Below, piece by piece: positions 42,301-49,628 of a DNA stretch of 64,000 nucleotides (its first letter is position 1; every line of letters starts with the position of its first letter). The stretch is from Nautilus pompilius. Taxonomy: Eukaryota; Mollusca; Cephalopoda; Nautilida; Nautilidae. Under the pieces are notes generated by a model. The model was not told the origin of the DNA, did not search any database, and worked only from the letters and a program-made list of their open reading frames with translations. Made by a program: the position numbers and the translations under genes. The DNA lies in assembly GCA_018389105.1 (NCBI GenBank), contig JACATO010000183.1, positions 53,011 through 117,010 on the forward strand, given 5' to 3'.

Positions 42301-45154
42301 GTGTTATTAAAGCTCAGATCGATTTCTTTTATTAAATTGTTAATAATTTAGATCTTACATTTATTGTGCTTCAATGCACTGTTGTGTTAAAAATTAAAAT
42401 AATAAAGCAGGTTCACTGAGGAAGGATTAATTGAACAAAATAAATACTGATCTACTGTACCATCTTCAAATTCAATCTAAATTGTTGCTGGATTAGTATC
42501 TAAATATTCTGTGGCATTTTAATTAAGAATTATCCATTAGATTCATTTATTTCCTCAATAAGTAATTGAATATGAGATGTCAAGTGAATTTCTCAAAGCT
42601 GACTAAATTGTAAAACGGGTTCACCCATTAGCTATTTTTTTTTTAAATAGAGAGATGAAAAAGATAAAATTACCAATTTCTCTGTGAATGTCTTCTTCAT
42701 TTGAAAAGAATAGCTTACAAGTCAAGAAAGTACTGTATAAAGGCTGAAAATAAAATATATGCATCTTATCTTAAAGAGTAACTATGATAGATGCAAGATT
42801 AAAATTTGAATTTAATGTAATATAGCACTAAGACTTTAAAATTATCTTCCCATTTAGGTAAGTAACTCAGACTGACAGATCAACCAACACACCCCATATG
42901 TATAAATATTTAATTTTAGAAATTAGTTAGAAAGTCAATGCAACACCACATCTTTAGTGGGCTAAATAGTAGTTCTTGAAAGTAAAAAAAAAAAAATGTA
43001 AAGTTTTTCTTAAACTCTATTAGAAAAGGGGAATAATAAAGGAAAGTATTTAATCTTACTCTGGTGAATAAAAAAATTTTGTAATGATATGACTTAGTGA
43101 GATTTTATGAGGTGTATTTGGAAATCCAGAAAAATTATGTACCAGCTGACCCACACCACCAAAAGACAGTGGGGGTGGGGGGAAACAAACAAAAAGAAAA
43201 AGTTGGATGGAAGAGCTATTTTTTCTACAATGAAGCTGAAAGTCAATATAGGCATATCACCATATTTTGATACAGAAATTGGACAATAGGTGCTGAAAGT
43301 GAAAGATTACACAAAATTGAAAAGAAAAAATGATTCAAATATGAAGAAAGGTAAAAATTATTGTTATTTCAGCCTAACCAATCTTAATTGTCAATATCAG
43401 ATTTCCTCACAAATTCATGCTTTGTACAAAAAAAATTAATAGTGTTGAATAACAAATTTGATATTTTTCAGTTACATCTTCAATGAATATATGTACTAGA
43501 CTGTTACAAAAGTTTTGTTGGTTTTTTTTTTTACCATGACAATGAGACTTCATATCGTTGTTGAACACGAAGTTTATTAATCAAAGTCAGTTCCATCATG
43601 ATCAATACACTTCTGCTAACGAGTTACAATTGCATTTATACCATTTTGACAAAAATCTTGATTTCTGGAGTCGATAAACTGTTGAAAGACAGTTTCAATT
43701 GCTGTTCGGTTGGAGAAGGATCTCATACAGAGGAAGCTGTTGAGGTGTTTGAAAAGGTGGTGGACTGTGGGAGAAAGGCCTGGTGAATAGGATGAGGGAG
43801 GGAGGGAGAACTTCGTACCAAAAAAGTGTTTGGTTTCTGAAGAGTTACTTTATGAACATGACAATGAGCACTGTCGTGGAGCAGGATTGGGCCTCTTCGA
43901 TTCACCAATGCTAGCTGTCGTTGGGAGAGTTTCTGATAAATGTCTAATTCATAACAGTTCCTTAGTTCCTTTCAACTGTGATGGTTTTGCCAGGTTGTAA
44001 GAAGTTATAGTGGATGATACCAATTGCAGTCCACCAGACAGTGACCATGACCTTTGGGTGGAGGCTGGGTTTGGAATGTGGTTAGACACCTCGTCTCTGT
44101 CGAGCCACTGTGCTGATCATTTGCGATTGTCATAAAGTATGCATTTTTCATCACACACACTGATTCGGTCAAGAAATTGGTCATTTTTATTTCTTACGAC
44201 AAGCGAAGAGCAGATCTCCAATCAACGATTTTGTTCATTCAGCTTGTGAGGTGCCCACTTGTCAAGCCTTTTCACCTGGCCGATTGCATCAAGATGTCAA
44301 GAAACAGTCACAGTGCTCATGTCAAGTTCTCAAGCAATTTCTTGCTCTGTTTTGGCCTGGATCAGCTTCAACTGAGGCTTTTAGACTGTCGCCATCACAG
44401 CTGGAAGGAAGTCCACTATGTTCCTTATCTTTGAGGCTCACATCTCTGAGTGAATCCTTGAAAACCATCATTGTATTATGCACTCATTTGCTGTGTCCTC
44501 GCCCACAAGTTGCCTCGCTCACTTTGTGGTCTGGTTTGAACTCGTGAAGCAAAATGGCATGAAAAACGTTTCTATCCATGCTTCACTCAGAGCCCTGAAA
44601 CAAATATTCATTTTATGATTTTTAAGGTAGGTAGGTTTTGCATAATGTATGCCAAAGCACACAATATACAACTTATCTACATACACCTTCATAAGCATGC
44701 TAAAAATGAACCCCAAATTAACATAAAAAAACTGACAGAACTTTTGCAATGATCTAATATTTTCCACAAAATGCATTACTGCCTACATCACTTGACAATG
44801 AAGGGTCAAATAAAATGAGCTACATTTTTATTCATAATCCAATAAAATATGTTGTAATAATTATAACATTTGGGTTACTTTCTTACCACTATCCTTTTTT
44901 TCTTTTTTTTCTAATTTCAGCTTTTAACAATTCTCATTCATTTTTTACTTTTTAAACAAGTGGACATTTTAGCTTAAATAAAACCTGCCCTTTTGTCCAA
45001 CTACAAGAGTCAACCAATCTTTAACTTTGTTTCCACATTAACAAAAGGATACAATTAATTTTGGTAATGCTTCTCCAAGTTTTTGTCTACATTTCTCTTC
45101 TTTCCAGCTGAGGACTTCTTCAAGAAAGGATGTCTGTGACATTTTTAAATACAT
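9933..45154 (-). CDS. FIRRM: FIRRM (C1orf112) orthologue, 22 coding exons found
   Basis: FIRRM is a helical-repeat protein (DUF4487) that works with the AAA ATPase FIGNL1 in the nucleus to limit RAD51 filaments during recombination. Exons, in transcript order: 45053-45154, 42674-42743, 41865-41952, 40616-40720, 39371-39511, 38439-38525, 37170-37245, 36372-36456, 35706-35841, 35226-35365, 34218-34366, 33293-33388, 31808-31871, 30532-30613, 29491-29573, 28018-28165, 27565-27747, 26217-26444, 25510-25623, 23323-23529, 22812-22943, 9933-10112. All have GT/AG ends and matching phases except exon 2 to 3, where a short exon is missing. Total about 898 codons; human about 853. Telling matches to the human protein as I remember it: LKGTYSHCK, DVWCFLARYGSAQLC, HKALEAFAQFAEE, and the N-terminal LEEVLSW. 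The start may be 45154 or the internal ATG at 45142 (MSQTSF), which fits the human MSQ start better. The last intron (10113-22811) is unusually long, so a small extra exon there is possible. Confidence 0.9.
12090..12205 (-). mobile_element. tRNA-derived SINE fragment, old
   Basis: Read on the minus strand there is a B-box-like GGATTCAATCC at 12190-12200. It is followed by sequence that matches the SINE copy at 32.8-33.1 kb, including GGTTTCTT and the segment around TTTGGTGAA. The copy is diverged and its 5' part is unclear. Confidence 0.4.
12285..12333. repeat. (GT)n microsatellite passing into (GTGTT)n
   Basis: About 15 GT units followed by several GTGTT units. It lies in the last FIRRM intron. 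Confidence 0.95.
13665..14889 (+). mobile_element. mariner transposon (Hsmar1/cecropia-like), full length but broken
   Basis: The element is 1,225 bp, flanked by TA on both sides. Its inverted ends are of the form GGTTGTTACAAAATTTTTG and GGTTACAAACATTTTGTTGG. The transposase reads along the plus strand in several frames. CDEKC near 14240 is the first catalytic aspartate region. PILFLDNARPHVSKVTLQKL at 14509-14568 is the second. SPDLSLTDHHFFKHLNSF at 14608-14661 matches the SPDL-PTDYHFFK block, giving the DD34D mariner signature. The final 108 codons are open to a normal-looking stop at 14815-14817. The N-terminal half has several stops, so it is not active. It is the same family as the copy at 43.5-44.75 kb. 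Confidence 0.88.
15053..16160 (+). mobile_element. Tc1-like transposon, degraded
   Basis: Ends near 15061 and 16160 are inverted copies around TCAAAATTATTTGACCA. Between them, plus-strand fragments follow a Tc1 transposase: LNGRVAVQKPLIK near 15640, AAKLKWAKQHRNWTSKQWK near 15690, then VLFADKSMF, where the first catalytic aspartate sits, and QNCIVPQW near 15838. The C-terminal third is missing or unrecognisable, and stops are frequent. Confidence 0.7.
17442..17486. repeat. (ATT)n microsatellite
   Basis: About 15 ATT units with one GTT interruption. Confidence 0.95.
18981..19592 (+). mobile_element. mariner 5' half (irritans-like, GVQW3-type transposase)
   Basis: After a TA the element begins CGAGGTCTGTCGAAAAAGTA, a known type of mariner end. 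A start MAERVEQRSCIKFCQKLG at about 19158 opens a helix-turn-helix region. A frame change follows, and then VTQIKEWYNRFKDG, SDQRSGRLSTSR, LTVREISDEVGISKDSAHAI and KFVPKLLSQEQ read through. These match the N-terminal DNA-binding half of mariner transposases and the related human GVQW3 protein. The catalytic domain and right end are absent, so the copy is truncated near 19592. The same terminal motif occurs at 50.4 kb next to a C-terminal fragment. Confidence 0.8.
19973..21988 (-). mobile_element. pogo/Tigger-like transposon, nearly full length, inactive
   Basis: The ends are inverted repeats: left TACCATGATTTCCAGGTTAT, right (other strand) TACCGTAATTTCTGGATTAT, a typical pogo-group end. The transposase runs on the minus strand. 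The N-terminus near 21675 reads MPPVTLCKSHTAAFKLEIIK and continues with FAKEN and AAHRKYGIS, matching the AAFK--V--FA pattern. The catalytic part near 20750-20840 reads PGEMTKLLQSLDISVNRFFK, then LREIWEAWM, matching the PGGMT-LLQPLDV-VNKPFK block with its aspartate. An acidic C-terminus (DTEDEEFESFSEAEL) ends at 20442. Several stops and frame changes separate these blocks. Confidence 0.85.
23799..23821 (+). other. Potential G-quadruplex
   Basis: Four runs of at least three G are separated by single T residues within 23 bases, on the strand opposite the FIRRM transcript. This is the ideal pattern for a parallel G-quadruplex. It lies in the intron between the exons at 23.3 and 25.5 kb. Confidence 0.6.
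24150..25373 (-). mobile_element. Tc1-like transposon, well preserved
   Basis: This 1.22-kb element has inverted ends built around AATTTGTACCG, followed by GAGTT(C/G)GGACAGTGA and AAAA. The minus strand encodes an almost continuous transposase. Blocks in order: MDRLICHKSRANRFLTSTAI, HTIQHRLCEGNLFG, NWTRVQWARVLFSDETMIM with the first catalytic aspartate, FQHDKALIHTARIV with the second, PPQSPDLNPIENAWKQLKAK with the final glutamate, and a C-terminus ending near 24258. A small number of stops interrupt it, for example just before PPQSPDL. It is the best preserved transposon in the window and probably the youngest autonomous one. It sits in a FIRRM intron, in the sense direction of the gene. Confidence 0.88.
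30735..31030 (+). mobile_element. tRNA-derived SINE, degraded
   Basis: The sequence GTGGTCCAGTGGTTAGAC at about 30741-30758 has the form of a tRNA A-box region. A degraded B-box region follows near 30797, then non-tRNA body sequence to about 31030. It lies within the FIRRM intron between the exons at 30.6 and 31.8 kb. Confidence 0.5.
32812..33080 (+). mobile_element. tRNA-derived SINE, degraded
   Basis: A B-box-like AGTTCAATCC lies at 32861-32870, preceded at the right distance by a tRNA-like head. The body includes GGTTTCTT segments shared with the minus-strand copy at 12.1 kb and with the 30.7-kb copy (GGGTTTCTT). I take these three as members of one family. Confidence 0.5.
34945..35143 (+). 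mobile_element. SINE 3' part with (CAA)n tail
   Basis: This GC- and CpG-rich block (CCCGGGTCCTTGGGGCCC region, then GTCGGCTCGACGAAC) ends in CAACAACAACAACAGCAACA. It matches the complement of the body of the 56.3-56.7 kb SINE, by eye about 85 percent. The tRNA head is missing, so it is 5'-truncated, as is usual for retrotransposed copies. It lies just downstream, in transcript direction, of the FIRRM exon at 35226-35365. Confidence 0.7.
37650..38225. mobile_element. Tigger-like MITE, complete, non-coding
   Basis: This 576-bp element is flanked by TA. The left end reads CAGTTGTCCCCCGGTATTCG; the right end, on the other strand, reads CAGTTGACCCCCGCGTAATC. These resemble Tigger (pogo group) ends. 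The inside has no transposase frame and is AT-rich with a CpG-containing centre. CpGs at the ends are largely intact, in contrast to its surroundings, so the insertion is probably young. It lies in a FIRRM intron. Confidence 0.8.
43499..44754 (-). mobile_element. mariner transposon (Hsmar1/cecropia-like), second copy, inverted
   Basis: The element is 1,256 bp between TA dinucleotides, with ends GACTGTTACAAAAGTTTTG and, on the other strand, GATCATTGCAAAAGTTCTG. On the minus strand the same transposase blocks appear as in the copy at 13.7 kb: CVMKNAYFM near the first aspartate region, NRRGPILLHDSAHCHVHKVT at the second, then PSPTEQQLKLSFNSL towards the end. It is interrupted by many stops and frame changes. 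It lies in the FIRRM intron between coding exons 1 and 2, in the same direction as the gene. Confidence 0.85.
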
Positions 45155-45492
45155 CTTAAAAAAAAAAAAAGATAGACAGATAGATAGATACATTAAGATT
45201 TAGCATAATGTAGTTACAGTTATTAGCCTTTATTATACCAGACCCATCATAACTTCTGCCTGCAGAAACCAGTCTTTGATGTAGTCACCCCAGTGCTCTT
45301 TACACCCAATGACCTTCATTGGATGCCAGAACTGAATATACTCATGATAATTTCTTTGCCTTTCATCCCATGAATGACAACCCCAATATAAATCCATTTT
45401 GTATCTTTAACATTTTCAATGAATAAAACATTATAATACCAGATAGGTGTTGCATAACAACTTGTTAATAAGATAGTTTGATACATAGAGCA

Positions 45493-46781
45493 CAGGCAAG
45501 GATCCAGGTGGAGGCGCACCTGCCGCACACCCCCCTATTTTTTAGGCGATGAATTTTTATTTTTCTATATATAGCAGAGACGCAAAATCTTAGTTGTATT
45601 TTCTTCATAAAACTGAGCTGCAGAAGAAACAACTAAGATTTATGGTCCCAAATCTTGTAGTGATCTGAATACCAGCTGTTTCCACATATCTGTCAGTGTG
45701 TCTGTAATCTCTTGTGTGTGAACTTTTTTCAGTTGTTCACAAAATTCTTCACAAACATTTTTTTGGCGGGTCGAGCAGGGACAAGTCATGACCCCACCTC
45801 TGGATCCGTGCCTGGGCCTGCATAAAGAGAATCCCTGGCATTTCGAATCTCTGCTCAACCTCCTGGGACCAGCTCGGCCATTCACACTGCTGTGCTCTCC
45901 ACTGAAAGCGTCGTTTTACTAATCTGTCTTGAGAACTGGTTTCTTCCTGGTTTTGATCCTCTATCATTCAGTAAAAGTGACGATGTTTGGTAGCTCATAT
46001 CCGCTGCACGGTGCCTGGTCTGGGTGAACAGAGTGATTCAAGATGAAGATTGACAATCACATCCGACCAGAGATGGACTCCTTGTCAGACTGACATTCGC
46101 ACAAGATTCGCCCCACTCTGCCATCCCTCATCCCTTCACTACTGAATGATGCACTAATGATGGCGGGGCTGGGAGGGATGTCAAGTGAAGGACAGGGCGT
46201 GAAGTAGGGTTGACTAATTTCTGAACGGACAGCGTATACTGGTGTCCACAACTAGGTTATAGATGTACCATATTTATTATTTTGTGATTTGGCTTCACCA
46301 GTTGTGTATAAATATATTCTCAGACATTCCCTTCAATTTCAGCTAAGCAAAATGAAGAGAATAATAGCTCTTCCACCGTCATGTGTCGCCCACAAAAAAA
46401 CTGGGAATGAAAAGACTGCCTATTTCCACTGTGCATCACACCAGCTAAATCTCGCCCTCTCAAAAGCTTCAAAGGTGCTGGAGGTTTACCTTATGATATG
46501 TCTCATGGAAATGCTTGGGCTGTTTTTCAAGTATTCACCAAACCTTCAGCACGCTCTTGCAGGATCAATTGAAGATGTTTGCAAGAAAACAGGGAAGAAT
46601 CCAAATGAAGCAAAAACAAAGGTAAAACCGTTGTGCGAGACAAGGTGGGTGGAGCGGCACGCTGCATTCGACGACCTGGAGCAGCTAGTTTGCTCACTTC
46701 TGGTCTAGTCATTTGGAATTTGGCACTCAGTATGGACTATGCCATGCCCCTCCCTTTCCGAAAATCCTGGATCCACTCCTG
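45493..46781. mobile_element. hAT-type element(s), possibly nested
   Basis: The left end starts CAGGCAAGGATCCAGGTGG. Two candidate partners exist: CAGGCACGGATCCAGAGGTG on the other strand, ending at 45814 (a unit of about 320 bp), and CAGGAGTGGATCCAGG on the other strand, ending at 46781 (a unit of about 1.29 kb). Between them a plus-strand open frame at 46289-46708 encodes part of a DUF4371/hAT transposase: AYFHCASHQLNLALSKASKV, FFKYSPNLQHAL, then KVKPLCETRWVERHAAF. No clean 8-bp target duplication was found. Either a small non-autonomous copy lies within or beside a larger decayed one, or the unit is one rearranged element. It sits between the FIRRM coding start and its untranslated exon. 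Confidence 0.6.
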
Positions 46782-47163
46782 GAGCAGAGCAGAGTGAAAG
46801 TTCAGCATAGACTCCAAACAATGTTTCACTATAAAAAGTTTTACACAATAAATTCCTTTTAAAAATATGAAAATTATAGTAAAATTTTTTTTCTTTCAGA
46901 TTAGAGATTTTCACTTTACCTAACAATTTAGTAGAAATCATTAGTTGACAGTTAAAGTGGAGTGGGTATGTAAAGAATTTGAAAAGTTAGGCAATAATTA
47001 AGAAAAACCTAAATTGAATACAAGATGTCCCAAACTTTTAGTAAACTGTTAAAAAATACAAACACACACACACAATGAGGCTCAGTTCAACAAATGTATA
47101 AGTTACCTTATTTCTTCTTTATCTATTTTAAAAATTTTGTTTGACTTTCATTGCTACACTTAC

Positions 47164-47229
47164 TTGTATTCAGTAGACTTCAAGAATGTATTTTCATCTA
47201 ATACAGCCTGGTGGTGCATCTTCCTGAAT
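47164..47229 (-). other. Putative FIRRM 5' untranslated exon with upstream reading frame
   Basis: This 66-nt segment has a good acceptor (TTTTATTAG before it) and a strong donor (GTAAGTG after it). An ATG near its start opens MHHQAVLDENTFLKSTEY. Joined to the first coding exon, this frame ends after a few more codons, overlapping the first FIRRM ATG and stopping just before the second. It is therefore an untranslated exon with an upstream frame and not protein-coding. It is predicted from splice sites only. Confidence 0.45.
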
Positions 47230-48201
47230 CTAATAAAAAATATTCAATACAAATTATCACAATGCTTAAACTCAGTTACACTATGCTGCAATGCTTCCTT
47301 GCAGCTATGGTAAACAATGTAAAGGAACTGTTCAATACTTTTTTCAAGCAAAATTAAGCAAAGTAGACAACCCATATGTTGTTGGAAAAATTTATCTTAA
47401 AATTATTTTGCTTTTTCCTGTAGATTCAGTTCTCATAATGGATAAAGCTACAGATGAGAAAACAGTCCTAAATAGGAAGAAAAGAATACAATACTCTTTT
47501 TCTAAGTTTACATACTGAAAATGTAAACACACACACACAGGGGTAGTTAAGTTTAAAAATTTTGATTTATTACTATACTTTACTTACCAATGTTAGTAAT
47601 GTTGAACTGCTTGAGTTCAGACGTTCCAATACTTTTTTCTCAAATTAAAATCAATCAGAAAATTCATGCAGATCTTTCACCTTTTCAGTATTTCTGTACA
47701 GCTAATATACAACAACTGGAGGTACATCGCCACACGTTGTAAACACCCCCCCTCCTGACCTATGTGACAGTTATTAAACGAGAACCATTGAAGTATGATT
47801 GCAGATGCCAAAAGCACGTATTTAGTCAGTCATTCAAGAGAAGTAATTCTAGTAAAATCCATACAGAATTTTTTTTTCCAGAGAGATCAATCGATCGATC
47901 GATCCCACTCGGAATACAATGTGTTGTTTTTTTCCAACACGTTTGTACCACAAATAAACTTTTAAAAAAATGATTTTTTTTTTGTATGACGGTTATCCGA
48001 ACATTACAATGCAGTTTACAGTACAAGAATGGACCAAAAAGAAAAACATTTTGAATATTCAGTGTCAGTAACCTAAGTATCGCAAACTAAAACTCGCTTA
48101 ATATTCTTAAGTTGAGGTTTCCCTAAACTATTTATGTCAGTAGATGCTGCAGAAAATGTAATCAACAGTTTCTCAATGAGGCAGTGAATAAATTTACTTA
48201 C

Positions 48202-48300
48202 TTTTAACTTGTCCAATTTACTCCGCCGCCTAATTATTTAACCCATTCATTAATGCATATTTACAAGAACCAACATTTTCAACTTTCATAAAGTTGGCGC
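48202..48300 (-). other. Putative first FIRRM exon (non-coding), right end uncertain
   Basis: A strong donor, AAAA then GTAAGTAAATT, lies at 48201 on the minus strand, preceded by GGCGGCGGAG in a small CpG cluster. That would suit a transcription start region. The transcription start itself cannot be read from sequence. Confidence 0.4.
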
Positions 48301-49628
48301 CATTTTGTATATGAAATGATTGACACCACAAGAACTGATACAGCATCACCAAAACGAAATACGAAATCTTGGGTTTCACAACAACAGTCAAAATTTGTTT
48401 GAATGCCATTATTGTTGCTATAAAATATAATATTTATCATTAGAAACTAAATTTATATTTTGTAATTGTTATTTATTAAATATATTTTTTATCAAATCAA
48501 CTGTTGAGTTGTATGTGTTCAGGCTGATTTAAAGTTACAAGAATATGCCCCCCCCCAATTAGAAGAAGAATCACGTTGTTGCTCTCTGTGGTGGAATTAA
48601 ATTTAATTTAATAGTTTTGCAGTTTTCTGTCTCCGCCCTCACTTTCTCTGTCTTTCTTGCTATTTTTCTGTGTCACATTGTTTGACTTTGTATGTGTCTC
48701 CTATTTATGTATCTGCTTTTCAGAAAAATGTCTCTCTGATTCTCTCTACGCTTATCTTTGTCTCCTTTAGACGGTATTACAAATGTTGCTAGTCACTACA
48801 ATTTAAAAACGAAAACATAAAAGACCTCTCGTAATTAACCACACGGCTTTAACAGAATAGTTTTCCTGGCTGGAGCGGGGAGTACATCTCCGTAAATTGT
48901 TTTAAACGCACGGGGCCCATTCGCTCACCTTACACACGGTTTTTGAGGGTCGGGTATCGATCGAAAAGTTTAAAATTGTTTATCATCTTTTGTGACAACT
49001 CTGGTCGACACGAAAGACTTTCTTATTTTGGAAGGAATTTCTAATTTAAAAAAAAAAAAAAAAATCCAAGCAAATTAATATTTTTTATTTGTCGTACAAT
49101 TGCAAAAGGTAAAATAAATTAAAAAAGGAAAACTAACTAAAAATCTTATAAATTACATCAGCAAAATATTTCGGAAATATGCTTGTGTTTTCTTCTCGAT
49201 TGAAAGCTATTTAATTTCGTTTCGTTCTGGATAACGTGCTTAAATTTTATTTTCTAAGACTCCATAATGGATTTATCCATCTGTTACTTACTTCTAGGTA
49301 AAAATGGTGTGATTGTAATATGTTTATAAAGGCATTTTATTCAAAACTTTGGAAAACTTTACTAGCATGTAAATTCTGGATAATATTTATTTCACTTTTG
49401 ATTTTTATCATTTAATTAATACATTTTAAAATTATTATTACGCTATTCTCGTTTAAGTGCAACCCCCCTTAAGTATGGTATCTTCTCAGAGTACGCGGGA
49501 AACTTACAGTCTTAGGTATTCCTACTTGTGGATCCCAATTTGCTAAAGTTTATTATTATAAATATATGTTTTTTTAATGCAGTCAGGGACGTCGCTTCCT
49601 AGATACTCAAAGATGCCGTCGAAAACTG
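48300..49628. promoter_or_regulatory. Shared intergenic region between FIRRM and DNMT1
   Basis: This interval of about 1.3 kb separates two divergently transcribed genes. It has CpG-bearing patches (48.85-48.97 and 49.57-49.63 kb) with AT-rich sequence between them. I see no TATA box at a convincing place. It also contains a pyrimidine-rich segment copied from the satellite at 62 kb. Confidence 0.5.
48651..48765 (+). repeat. Satellite-like CT-rich segment
   Basis: About 115 bp, nearly identical to 62084-62195 in the C+T satellite of the DNMT1 intron, with only a few substitutions and small indels. A more diverged relative lies at about 62505-62590. Confidence 0.85.
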
